A DNA stretch of 37,568 bases. Origin: Acinetobacter sp. (GTDB taxonomy: Bacteria > Pseudomonadota > Gammaproteobacteria > Pseudomonadales > Moraxellaceae). Below the pieces are notes generated by a model. That model saw only the letters and a list, made by a program, of their open reading frames with translations. It had not been told where the DNA came from and made no database searches. The translations under genes were made by a program, and so were the position numbers. Below, in pieces: positions 16,892 through 24,432 of the stretch. The stretch covers positions 1 through 37,568 of the forward strand of contig JASLHF010000165.1 in the NCBI GenBank assembly GCA_030152275.1. The letters are read 5' to 3'. Position 1 is the first letter of the stretch, and every line of letters begins with the position of its first letter.

Positions 16892-17710
16892 ATGGCAGTA
16901 CCAGAGCAAGTTCCGTATACCGAACACATTGGAAATGGTGTGTCAAAACAGTTCAGCTTGGGATTTGATTGCGATACAAAAGACAGGCTTGTTGTTCGCA
17001 TAAATGATACAGCTGTGTATTTCCCTGAATGGTCGTTTTCAGACGGATTTGTAATTTTTGGAATTGCGCCTAAGTCTGGTGATTTAATCAGCATACGCCG
17101 GCAAACTAAGTTTGAGCGGGAAACTAATTACAAGTCTTATGACAACTCTTTAAGCCCAAGCGCCTTAAACAAAGACTTTGACATAATTTGGTGGGCGCTG
17201 CAGGAACAGCATGTTTCTGAGATGTTCTTGTCAGTGAGAATTAATGAGCTTCGAGATTATGTTAATCAGCGTGACGGTGAGTTAAAGCAATATGTAGACG
17301 TGCAGGATGGCGATCTTAGTAAGCGTATTGATTTGCTAAAAGAATTGATTTTAAGAGAAGAATCTTTTTTAGAAATTGTGTCTTCAACATCGTTTGCTGA
17401 GCCTGATATTACATTTGGTTTATACACTGCTGGACGTGATTTTAAGATCAATCCAGCATACCCACATACTGCATATTCAGATACCCAGCAGCCGATACGC
17501 GTTGGAGTTTATAAGAACGATTTACTGTTCTGCGAAATCAATTTTGATGAAAACCAACACACTTTTGATTTTTTAGTAAACGAAGTTATCGAATTTAAAA
17601 AAGGTGACTTAGTTAAGCTGCAGCTTTTGGATTTTCATTACTCAGTTAAGAACATTGCTGTGAGTTTGATTGGCCGATTCCCTTACTACGACTTATATGC
17701 AGTGGGGTGA
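16892..17710 (+). CDS. Tail fibre protein with T7 gp17-type N-terminal domain
   Basis: 272 residues from ATG 16,892, chosen because AGAGG at 16,880-16,884 is well spaced; the TTG at 16,874 is not needed. The first 115 residues match the T7 tail fibre N-terminal (virion attachment) domain: VPYTEHIGNGVSKQFSLGF, then DRLVVRINDTAVY, RRQTKFERETNY and the closing SALNKDFDIIWWALQEQ. A short coiled coil follows (about 120-160, with QRDGELKQYVDVQDGD), then a small beta-rich C-terminal domain. It is much shorter than T7 gp17 (553 aa), so it probably acts as an adaptor that other tail-region products bind. The next gene starts 3 nt downstream. Confidence 0.85.
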   Translation: MAVPEQVPYTEHIGNGVSKQFSLGFDCDTKDRLVVRINDTAVYFPEWSFSDGFVIFGIAPKSGDLISIRRQTKFERETNYKSYDNSLSPSALNKDFDIIWWALQEQHVSEMFLSVRINELRDYVNQRDGELKQYVDVQDGDLSKRIDLLKELILREESFLEIVSSTSFAEPDITFGLYTAGRDFKINPAYPHTAYSDTQQPIRVGVYKNDLLFCEINFDENQHTFDFLVNEVIEFKKGDLVKLQLLDFHYSVKNIAVSLIGRFPYYDLYAVG

Positions 17711-17712
17711 TT

Positions 17713-18144
17713 ATGCAGATTTTAAATATTAGTGTGCTAAATGCGCCGGCTAAATTGATATCTACAAAACCGTTTCCTTACTTCTTTTTTGAGTCATGTA
17801 AGTGCTCCGCATTATTGACTGAAGCGACTCAAAAAGTAGTCATGAACAGCACTGATTCAGATGTTGAAAGTGTTTCAGTTTCGGCATCGCTAGCCGAAGC
17901 AACTTGGCGCGATGTCATGAACAGCACTGATGCTGAAATAGAAAGCGTTGTGACATCAGCTTTAATCACTGAAGTCATGCGACGCAGCATTATGAACAGC
18001 ACATCAACAATTACAGAAGCAGTTACTGCATCAGCATTAATAACAGCAGCATCAAGACGCGTAGCAATAGTTACAAACACCGCAGAAATTCAATCTTGTG
18101 CTGTAACAGCAATCCTAATTTCAGCACAAATTACAAACCAATAG
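17713..18144 (+). CDS. 25-residue-repeat protein of the tail fibre locus, function unknown
   Basis: 143 residues from ATG 17,713 (GTGGGG upstream gives a Shine-Dalgarno). After about 30 residues there are four tandem repeats of 25 residues, starting near Ser32, Ser57, Ser82 and Ser107, with pattern SALLTEATxxxVMNSTxxxxESVxV. VMNST is kept in repeats 1 and 2, IMNST in 3, and decays in 4. The pattern is Ser/Thr/Ala/Val-rich with no Gly-x-y or collagen-like character, suggestive of a regular beta or helical solenoid. It sits between the fibre N-domain gene and the next tail gene, so it may be a fibre extension or receptor-binding element. I do not recognise a family. Confidence 0.6.
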   Translation: MQILNISVLNAPAKLISTKPFPYFFFESCKCSALLTEATQKVVMNSTDSDVESVSVSASLAEATWRDVMNSTDAEIESVVTSALITEVMRRSIMNSTSTITEAVTASALITAASRRVAIVTNTAEIQSCAVTAILISAQITNQ

Positions 18145-18153
18145 GCACTCATA

Positions 18154-19047
18154 ATGAAATTTGAAGTAAAAGCCAAAGTCGGCGCACGATTTAAGCTTGT
18201 CGCAAAAAAATCCGACGGAACTATCGCACGTGAAACACAGTGGTTTCACAATCTTGTTTTAGATACTGGATTAGAGCGAATGGCTATAGGTTCGTATGCA
18301 GATCGTTGTTGTGTAGGAACAGGCAATTCAACACCCCTAGCATCTCAAGTTGCACTTGATTCATTTAAAGCATCAACAACTACAGCACAAGCCAACTCAA
18401 ACGGCATTGTAACGATAGATCCAGTTTATGGATGGGCGCGGAGAACTTGGCGCTTCGACATGGGAGTCGCTGCTGGCAATATTTCAGAAGTCGGCTTAGG
18501 TTGGGGAAATGCTAATTTATGGAACCGTGCCTTAATTAAGGATGCAACGGGAAATCCAACCACGATTACAGTGTTATCAGATGAATATCTTGATGTTATT
18601 TCAGAAATTCGCTGTTATCCAACCGATAATGTGACGAGTGAATTTCAACTTAAAGATAAGCTTGGTGCTGTCATTAGTACACATACGTGTCTTGTCCGGC
18701 CTTACATCGTTGGCGCAGGCTGGCCGAGCGGAAAACTGTCAGTTGGCGATATTGGTGCGTTAATTTTTTCATCATCAATCCAAAGCATTACCGCATGGCC
18801 CACGGGAAGCAGTCAAAGTGGCGGGGTTCCAAGTAATTCAGTGCCTTCTCCTAAAAAAATCCGCGCGATTATGTCTCTTGGTTTGACGACTGCAAACATG
18901 TCGCATAAGACTATTTATCTGTCTTTACAAAACAGCATTTTTACGGGCGGTTATCAGTTCGAAATGACACCGCCGATTTCGAAAAATAGTACACAAATAA
19001 TGTCATACACATTTGAATTTTCTTGGGATAGATACGAGACTGCTTAA
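18154..19047 (+). CDS. Putative phage tail fibre / tail protein
   Basis: 297 residues, beta-rich with no signal peptide. Features: FKLVAKKSDGTIARETQWF (the mobile phage tail pattern of VaKKaDGtvvretewFdNlvld type), TGLERMAIGSY, CCVGTGNSTP, then WRFDMGVAAGNISEVGLGWG, which resembles small tail fibre proteins found near fibre genes in many Acinetobacter and Pseudomonas prophages. Role in the virion not established; likely distal fibre or receptor-binding. One base separates its stop from the next ATG. Confidence 0.65.
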   Translation: MKFEVKAKVGARFKLVAKKSDGTIARETQWFHNLVLDTGLERMAIGSYADRCCVGTGNSTPLASQVALDSFKASTTTAQANSNGIVTIDPVYGWARRTWRFDMGVAAGNISEVGLGWGNANLWNRALIKDATGNPTTITVLSDEYLDVISEIRCYPTDNVTSEFQLKDKLGAVISTHTCLVRPYIVGAGWPSGKLSVGDIGALIFSSSIQSITAWPTGSSQSGGVPSNSVPSPKKIRAIMSLGLTTANMSHKTIYLSLQNSIFTGGYQFEMTPPISKNSTQIMSYTFEFSWDRYETA

Positions 19048-19048
19048 T

Positions 19049-19618
19049 ATGCTTAAAGCTATATCAAGTGAAGAAATAACAGAAGCTTTCATTGTACCGT
19101 TTCGAAATCAGCTAATAGACTATGAATGGGGCGGAGTTGATATTCGTGATACTTCTCAAGGTCTTTTAGTAAAAATATGGAAATGTTTTTATGAAGATGG
19201 GCAAATTAAAATCACAAATGGTGATTTAGTTCATTCGCTGATTTCTATTGGAAATGTAACTGCACTTGGATTGGCTTTTGACTTTAATATGCGTCCGCAA
19301 ATAACGTATGCTGCAGATGGGAAAACATATTTATGGTGGTACGACCCATCAGCATCAAAGCAGATTACAACTGAATTTGGTGAGGGATATATAAGCCCTC
19401 AGCTGTCGCTAGACGAGCATCGTTTACATCAATCTGCGAATGCAGACATCATTTTTGCATACATCAGAAATGCAAAACTGTGCTATCGCCAGCAACGTGA
19501 TCGCTATCAAATTGAGCATGTTTTAGCCGATGCAAAAAATCAGAAACTGACGCAGATCGGCATGTCCAAAAATTACCGATTTCAATTCAGAACAGTTTTT
19601 GATTGGCGTAATGAATAA
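19049..19618 (+). CDS. Hypothetical protein of the tail fibre locus
   Basis: 189 residues from ATG 19,049 (the upstream in-frame ATG at 19,013 would overlap the previous gene by 35 nt; the coupled start is preferred). Beta-rich with many aromatic residues: FRNQLIDYEWGGVDIRD, KTYLWWYDPSA, and a C-terminus ending in RFQFRTVFDWRNE. The segment DIIFAYIRNAKLCYRQQRDRY is typical of phage proteins that follow distal fibre genes. No enzyme motif; could be a fibre tip, a chaperone or a structural subunit. I do not recognise the family with certainty. Confidence 0.6.
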   Translation: MLKAISSEEITEAFIVPFRNQLIDYEWGGVDIRDTSQGLLVKIWKCFYEDGQIKITNGDLVHSLISIGNVTALGLAFDFNMRPQITYAADGKTYLWWYDPSASKQITTEFGEGYISPQLSLDEHRLHQSANADIIFAYIRNAKLCYRQQRDRYQIEHVLADAKNQKLTQIGMSKNYRFQFRTVFDWRNE

Positions 19619-19666
19619 CTTAAACATCAAATATCTATCAGTAACTTTTAATGTGAGAAATGAATT

Positions 19667-19828
19667 ATGAAATTCAAAGTAATAGTGAACCGCAGTTTTC
19701 GTATAGAGCGTGAAATTGAAGTTGAAACCCATGAAGAGGCAATCAAATTTGGCGAAGATTTGCAAACATCTGAATTGCCTGAAGATGCTGTACGCAGTGA
19801 TGAACTTGGTGTGCATGAGATCAGCTAA
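19667..19828 (+). CDS. Small 53-residue acidic phage protein
   Basis: Short gene between the tail locus and the lysis genes, ATG 19,667 to TAA 19,828, encoding 53 residues: MKFKVIVNRSFRIEREIEVE, then THEEAIKFGEDLQTSELPED and a short tail ending HEIS. The pattern (one strand, helix, acidic end) suggests a small folded protein rather than noise, and the frame fits the gap before the terminator. The Shine-Dalgarno is weak. Function unknown. Confidence 0.6.
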   Translation: MKFKVIVNRSFRIEREIEVETHEEAIKFGEDLQTSELPEDAVRSDELGVHEIS

Positions 19829-19831
19829 TTA

Positions 19832-19852
19832 ACACGACAAATCATTACAAGC
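19832..19852 (+). repeat. Intergenic box, copy 4 (most diverged)
   Basis: ACACGACAAATCATTACAAG, immediately after the 53-aa gene and before the terminator. It keeps ACA...ACAAA.CA.TAC of the other copies. Here the position after the T run reads ATT, not ATG. Confidence 0.5.
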
Positions 19853-19882
19853 CCTAGCGCCTAATAAGCCTAGGGCTTTTTT
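19849..19882 (+). terminator. Intrinsic terminator before the lysis genes
   Basis: Arms AAGCCCTAG / CTAGGGCTT with a 12-nt loop and six T. The next gene starts 26 nt later with its own Shine-Dalgarno (AGGGG), unlike the three fused cases. Confidence 0.85.
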
Positions 19883-19907
19883 ATTACCAAAAAATTAGGG
19901 GTGGGCA

Positions 19908-20222
19908 GTGAATGAACCAAGTGCTGCACTATGGAAAAAATTAAACGAAGTTTCTGACAGGCTGCAGAAAGTATCAGAGCAGCTGATTGAAACCAATGCA
20001 ATCAATAAAAGCTATCACGCTGCATTGGATCAGCAGCGCGACAAGGTTGAGGCGCTTGAGCAGCAAAACCACATCAACCAAGGCGCTATTTCAATGCTGC
20101 GCTGGGGTATGGGGTTTGTGCTCGGCATAGCGATTTCAGGCGGTGCATGGACGATCAACTCAATTAATCAACTCAAACAAGATGTGGCTGTAATTCAGAG
20201 CCATAGAGAGGACAACAAATGA
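19908..20222 (+). CDS. Coiled-coil protein with one membrane segment, probable lysis accessory (XhlA-like layout)
   Basis: 104 residues from GTG 19,908 (TAGGGGTGG just upstream). Residues 1-60 form a heptad-like helix (LWKKLNEVSDRLQKVSEQL, then ALDQQRDKVEALEQQ), followed by one membrane segment (about 67-85, WGMGFVLGIAISGGAWTI) and a short charged tail. A cytoplasmic coiled coil plus C-terminal membrane segment is the layout of XhlA-type haemolysin/holin partners. It ends in an ATGA overlap with the endolysin gene, placing it in the lysis cassette. Could also be an i-spanin-like protein, but no matching o-spanin lipoprotein was seen. Confidence 0.6.
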   Translation: MNEPSAALWKKLNEVSDRLQKVSEQLIETNAINKSYHAALDQQRDKVEALEQQNHINQGAISMLRWGMGFVLGIAISGGAWTINSINQLKQDVAVIQSHREDNK

Positions 20223-20986
20223 AATTATCAGCAGATAATCCATTGAAATATTTATCAGTGAAGTGGCCGTTGTGGGGTGCTTTTATTTTGGGTCTATTGC
20301 CTGCTGCATTGCAGCAGGGAATGGATACGCAAGTTATTCCTACCGAATATCATGCCGTATTGCTATCTGTTGTGCTGCCAATTCTGGGTTATATCGGCAA
20401 AAAGAAATACCAGCCTGAGTTACATCCCGAACCGACCCTGTTGGGTTTTGCTAGTATTCCTGCAGATTCAATTACATTTGATGAAGCATTTCGGCGCTTG
20501 ATCGGACATGAAGGTGGTTATAGCAACGATAAGCGCGATCCGGGTAACTGGACTGGTGGCAAAGTAGGTGTAGGTACTCTAAAGGGTACAAAATTTGGAT
20601 TGGCTGCCAATACTTATCCAAACCTTGATATTAAAAGCATCACATTGGCTCAAGCCAAAGAAATTTATAAAAAGGACTGGTGGGATAAGTTAGGCGGTCA
20701 TGGCCTGCATTCAGCTATTACTTTTCAGCTTTGGGATTTTGCGATTAATGCTGGACAGAAGCGGGCAGTCATTGAGCTGCAGCAAGTTGCTGGTGTGACT
20801 GCAGACGGTATCATTGGGCCAAAAACAATTGAAGCTGTGAACGCTTTAGACTTGAATGATGTACTGCTCAGTCTTACAGCAGAGCGTTTAAGATTCTATA
20901 CATCACTTGGGAAGTGGGCCACATATGGCAAAGGCTGGGTGAACCGGGTTGCTGAAAATTTAAAATTTGCGGCTCAGGATAATTAA
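20219..20986 (+). CDS. Endolysin: holin-like N-terminus fused to GH108 lysozyme and peptidoglycan-binding domain
   Basis: 255 residues. Residues about 15-32 and 45-61 are two hydrophobic membrane segments (WPLWGAFILGLLPAAL and YHAVLLSVVLPILGYIG) ending in KKK, a small holin-like hairpin. Residues about 85-180 are a glycoside hydrolase 108 (muramidase) domain with HEGGYSNDKRDPGNWTGG, Glu98 being the likely catalytic acid, and IYKKDWWDKLG. The C-terminal 70 residues match the partner peptidoglycan-binding domain of this family (LQQVAGVTADGIIGPKTIEA). It degrades host peptidoglycan at lysis. Usually the holin is a separate gene; here the membrane hairpin could act as signal anchor (SAR-like) release or as a fused holin. 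Confidence 0.85.
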   Translation: MKLSADNPLKYLSVKWPLWGAFILGLLPAALQQGMDTQVIPTEYHAVLLSVVLPILGYIGKKKYQPELHPEPTLLGFASIPADSITFDEAFRRLIGHEGGYSNDKRDPGNWTGGKVGVGTLKGTKFGLAANTYPNLDIKSITLAQAKEIYKKDWWDKLGGHGLHSAITFQLWDFAINAGQKRAVIELQQVAGVTADGIIGPKTIEAVNALDLNDVLLSLTAERLRFYTSLGKWATYGKGWVNRVAENLKFAAQDN

Positions 20987-20993
20987 ATAGAAG

Positions 20994-21016
20994 GCCCTCT
21001 AAGTGAGGGCTTTTTT
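20994..21016 (+). terminator. Intrinsic terminator at the end of the lysis cassette
   Basis: GCCCTC / GAGGGC arms with a 5-nt loop and six T. The T run is again followed at once by ATG (21,017), but this reading frame stops after five codons, so no gene follows. Confidence 0.85.
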
Positions 21017-21786
21017 ATGCGCACCGGATTCTAGCCCCAATATTCGGAATGGGTATTGATTTTCCTTTATGCGTTACAGGTTACGTTACATGAATATTTT
21101 TATAATTAAAATTAATTAAATTACAGTAATTTATAATACAAATTATATGCACGCTGAGCGCACCATTTATCTATTTCATAATATGCCAAAATAACTGCAA
21201 ATCCTTATAAATACTGTATTATCTGTCCTTGCCTTGTTTCACTTTGTTTCATGTAGTACCGCTATAATCCGAATTTTTAGCAGTACATTTAGCAGTACAA
21301 CATGGCACCGTTAAATAATGTACGGCTAAACATGGCCAGAACTGCCGTATGTCTGATTGATACAAGAATTAAGTTAGAGATTGCAAAGCACAAAAAGTGC
21401 CATTAGATTGGCAAAAAGTGAATATCGAAAGTCTCTATTTTGAATCATATAAATAGAGCTCCGAAATGTGGAGGCTGCGTATAAATTTTTCTTCTTGCCG
21501 AGTTATAACGCTCATCTTTTAAATCATAGATGAAAAGAAGACGCAAGCTGTATGATAAATTTTCCCCCCCAGTTTAAAAACAATTTGTGAAAGAAATTCA
21601 ATCAATAAAAACCATATGAATAATAAGATAATATATAGTGCTCATGCGATCTAAGTCACTGTTTTAGCGTTTAATTATGCACAAAGGCTATGTATGAGTT
21701 TTGGCTTCAACCGGAAAATCAGTGCGCCTTCCGTGATTATTGGCTTATAATTACGGTTTTGCTTTATTTGTTTTATCTCCCTAGTT
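21017..21786. other. Phage/host border spacer of about 770 bases without a clear gene
   Basis: AT-rich. Contains a TATAAT at 21,263-21,268 without a clear -35 partner, two AGCAGTACA repeats at about 21,279 and 21,291, the integrase-like scrap listed separately, and a run of seven C near 21,564. No tRNA or full integrase is visible. The right prophage attachment site should lie here, but without the left end I cannot define it. Confidence 0.5.
21302..21406 (+). pseudogene. Possible remnant of an integrase N-terminus
   Basis: From ATG 21,302 or 21,332 an open frame runs to TAG 21,404. From 21,332 it reads MARTAVCLIDTRIKLEIAKH, which recalls the start of P4-type tyrosine integrases (MxxT.xxLTDTxIK.AKPK). 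The frame closes after 25 residues and no further integrase sequence follows. It might be a relic of an element that used the same site, or a chance match. Confidence 0.25.
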
Positions 21787-23181
21787 ATGCTTCAGCTTGC
21801 CCAATGTTTTGCTCAAAATCAGTTTTGTGTGCTGGTGGAATATCTGTGCGCCATGAAACAGGTCTTGCCTGTGAAAACAGCGTTTGCAGGCTATCCAGCA
21901 TTGATGACGCTGGCAGACCGGGTGCATGCTGATGAGGATATGGCGCCCTTGGACGCAGCCAAACTCTATCCGAACACAGTGGATAAAGTGCTGCACTATG
22001 CCGGTAAAGGCCGTGATATTGCAGATTTTCAAACTTTTCTGACTGAGGCAAAGGCTGCTCAACATCGCAATCTACTGCTTTTGACTGGCGATAAACTGAA
22101 AGCTCATCAACACGGTGATGCATCGCATGCGCGCACACGCTACTTAGAATCAGTCAATGCGGTGATGGCGGCTAAGGCGCATGGCGGATTTTGTATTGGG
22201 GTGGCTTTTAATCCTTTTAAATATGCCGAAGCAGAGCGGGATGCCCAGTATTTAAAACTGCATAAAAAAATAAAAGCCGGCGCAGATTTTATTATTACCC
22301 AGCTGGGCTATGACTTGCAGGCTTTAAAACAGCTGCAGCATTTCATGCAGCAGTATGGCTATGCGCAAAAAACATTGGCTTGCGTCATGCCGCTGAATCT
22401 TGCTCGGGCTAAGTTCATGCTGAAACATCAGGTTGCCGGTATTGTGGTGACGCCGCATATGCTGACTGTGCTGGAGCAGGAAAAACAGGACGGTTTAACT
22501 GCACGGGCCTATATGCGCTGCGCGCTGCAGATACTGATCTGTCAGCATTTCGGTTTTGCGGGCGTGCATTTATCGGCTTGTCATAAACCTGAAGAACAGC
22601 AGCTGCTGGAAAGTTATTTGGACCAATACCGCCATTTAGATTTAAATGCATGTGAAAAACTCTGGAACAGCTTATGGCAGCTGCAGGATGGTTCAGAACT
22701 GATGCCGCAGGTCAGCATCGCCGTGCGTCAGCCGAGTGCGGGCCAAATTTTAAAATACCAGCATTTGCATTTCATGCATGAAGCGTTGTTCAGCTCCAAA
22801 TTCGGTATGGGCTTTGGGCGTTTTATCTTTAAGCACGATTTTTGGAATAAAAAATCCGCGGCGCAAACGCTGATTAAAACTGAACATATCAGCAAATACA
22901 GTGTCGTGGGCTGTGAAAGCTGTGGGCAGTGCCGTTTGGGTGAAACCCTATATATCTGCCCTGAAACGTGTCCGAAAGGATTAGCCAATGGCCCATGCGG
23001 CGGCACATCTTTAGACCGCTGTGAATTTGGCGACCGGGAATGCATTCATTCGGTGAAAGCGCGTTTGGCCAAGGCGGTCGGGGAAACGGCTGTGCTAAAA
23101 AATAAGCTGATACCAACGGTTCCCATTGAGATCCGCGGCACCAGCTCTTGGAAAAACTGGTTTTTAGAAGAAAGCGCTTAA
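21787..23181 (+). CDS. Methylenetetrahydrofolate reductase-like protein with MTHFR_C Cys-rich domain
   Basis: 464 residues. The N-terminal 300 or so have the TIM-barrel pattern of MTHFR-like flavoproteins: FCVLVEYLCAMKQVLP, then LLLLTGDKLKAHQHGD, GGFCIGVAFNPFKYAEAE, KKIKAGADFIITQLGYD and AGIVVTPHMLTVLEQ. The C-terminal part (about 370-425) is the Cys-rich domain seen in such proteins: CESCGQCRLGETLYICPETC, then CPKGLANGPCGGT and CEFGDREC, probably metal or cluster binding. It may reduce or bind a C1-carrying folate; the substrate is not known for this subgroup. The start has no Shine-Dalgarno (leader is T/C-rich) and the frame closes upstream at 21,748. It directly follows the phage end. Confidence 0.8.
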   Translation: MLQLAQCFAQNQFCVLVEYLCAMKQVLPVKTAFAGYPALMTLADRVHADEDMAPLDAAKLYPNTVDKVLHYAGKGRDIADFQTFLTEAKAAQHRNLLLLTGDKLKAHQHGDASHARTRYLESVNAVMAAKAHGGFCIGVAFNPFKYAEAERDAQYLKLHKKIKAGADFIITQLGYDLQALKQLQHFMQQYGYAQKTLACVMPLNLARAKFMLKHQVAGIVVTPHMLTVLEQEKQDGLTARAYMRCALQILICQHFGFAGVHLSACHKPEEQQLLESYLDQYRHLDLNACEKLWNSLWQLQDGSELMPQVSIAVRQPSAGQILKYQHLHFMHEALFSSKFGMGFGRFIFKHDFWNKKSAAQTLIKTEHISKYSVVGCESCGQCRLGETLYICPETCPKGLANGPCGGTSLDRCEFGDRECIHSVKARLAKAVGETAVLKNKLIPTVPIEIRGTSSWKNWFLEESA

Positions 23182-23198
23182 AACGATTAGAAAAAACC

Positions 23199-23224
23199 CA
23201 GCAGCTTCGTGTTGCTGCTTTTAT
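23199..23224. terminator. Bidirectional intrinsic terminator between the MTHFR-like gene and queH
   Basis: AGCAGC / GCTGCT stem with an 8-nt loop, A-run on the left and T-run on the right, so it can serve both convergent genes. It touches the queH stop codon. Confidence 0.75.
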
Positions 23225-24012
23225 TCATTTGCTTGTGCTGTATTTGGGCTTTCAATCGCAGCATTTTTTTCTGCAGCACGTTTTTCGGCCTCATTTTGCG
23301 CATTTGCCTGATGAACTGCGGTCTCTTGCGCCTCAGCAGGATTTGAATTCGGCTCATCATCCATCGCATTGCTGTAAAATTTCTCGCCCAGTTTAATCCG
23401 GTCACGGCCATTTTTCATGCGCCAACGGTTGGTATCGCGTAGAGAATAAACACAGCCGCAGTATTCCTGCTGATAGAACTCCTCATTTTTGCTGATTTCC
23501 AGCATGCGCACCGCGCCGCCATTTTTACGCCAGTTATAATCCCAATAGCTGATGCCATCATAATGCAATGCAGAGCGGTGACCGCAGTCATTAATCTGCT
23601 TCATATTTTTCCAGCGCGAAATGCCCAGCGAACTGCTGATCAGGCTAAAACCATGTTCAGCTGCATATAGCGCGGTGCGCTCAAAACGCATGTCAAAACA
23701 CATGGTACAGCGGATGCCTTTTTCCGGTTCATTTTCCATGCCTTTGGCGCGGGCAAACCAGTTGTCTGTGTCGTAGTCGGCATCTATAAATGGAATATTG
23801 TGTTTCTCGGCAAAGCGGATATTTTCCTCTTTGCGGATTAAATATTCTTTCACTGGATGAATATTCGGATTGTAAAAAAAGATGGAAAAATCAATGCCTG
23901 ATTCAATCAGGGTTTCCATGACTTCGCCTGAACAAGGCGCGCAGCACGAATGTAAAAGTAATTTGTCGTGGCCGTCAGGCAGTGTAAGTTTTTGGCGTTC
24001 AAGCTTAGACAT
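23221..24012 (-). CDS. queH: Epoxyqueuosine reductase QueH
   Basis: 263 residues from the ATG at 24,012 (the TTG two codons earlier is unnecessary). Conserved features of the QueH (DUF208) family: LLLHSCCAPCSGEVMETL near residue 20, FFYNPNIHPVKEY, KGIRCTMCFDMRFERTA, SSLGISRWKNMKQIND, WDYNWRKNGG and EYCGCVYSLRD. The paired Cys motifs bind a metal-cluster pair used for the last step of queuosine synthesis in tRNA (reduction of epoxyqueuosine). A cobalamin-independent alternative to QueG. The last 40 residues are an odd Ala/Glu/Gln/Asn-rich tail beyond the usual end near GEKFYSNAMDD. Convergent with the gene before it. Confidence 0.95.
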   Translation of the reverse strand: MSKLERQKLTLPDGHDKLLLHSCCAPCSGEVMETLIESGIDFSIFFYNPNIHPVKEYLIRKEENIRFAEKHNIPFIDADYDTDNWFARAKGMENEPEKGIRCTMCFDMRFERTALYAAEHGFSLISSSLGISRWKNMKQINDCGHRSALHYDGISYWDYNWRKNGGAVRMLEISKNEEFYQQEYCGCVYSLRDTNRWRMKNGRDRIKLGEKFYSNAMDDEPNSNPAEAQETAVHQANAQNEAEKRAAEKNAAIESPNTAQANE

Positions 24013-24432
24013 AAGCAAAAAAAATAATAGCGGTATAAACGCTTATTTTAATTTTGATTGGCTGGGAAAAATGCCCAATTAGCTGAAAGTTTTTAAATCT
24101 AAGCTGATGAAAATTCATGAATCTGCCACAAACTTAGCAGCGTTGAATAAACATTTGCAAGCTCCAGTCCAATATTTCGGGGCTCAAAACTGTTTGGACT
24201 GGGGCTTTGCTATATATAAAAGAAGCGCATGGCTGGCGAGGGGTTAATAAGCTGAAAAGACAGCCTGCCCATGCTTTAGTCCATCTATATCTTCAATAGT
24301 ATACGGGCAGTGGGCGAATAATGCCTTTTAAACTCAGCGCTAGGTATTAGAAAGACATGGATTGAATTGAAAATGTCGAAATACATGTTAGATATGCGTA
24401 TTACGGCATGTTCAAATTCAATGTCATTCATC
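24013..24432. other. Spacer of 420 bases with one strong hairpin
   Basis: GCTCCAGTCCAA (24,161-24,172) and TTGGACTGGGGC (24,194-24,205) pair with one wobble around a 21-nt loop. It lies between two minus-strand genes but lacks a clear T run on either strand, so terminator or repeat remnant are both possible. A 48-codon open frame from 24,107 crosses it. Nothing else seen. Confidence 0.5.

Noticed and set aside
21690..21932. 80-residue open frame on the plus strand
   Set aside because: Overlaps the MTHFR-like gene out of frame and has no family features.
24107..24253. 48-residue frame through the 24,161 hairpin
   Set aside because: No ribosome site, includes the inverted repeat, no protein-like pattern.
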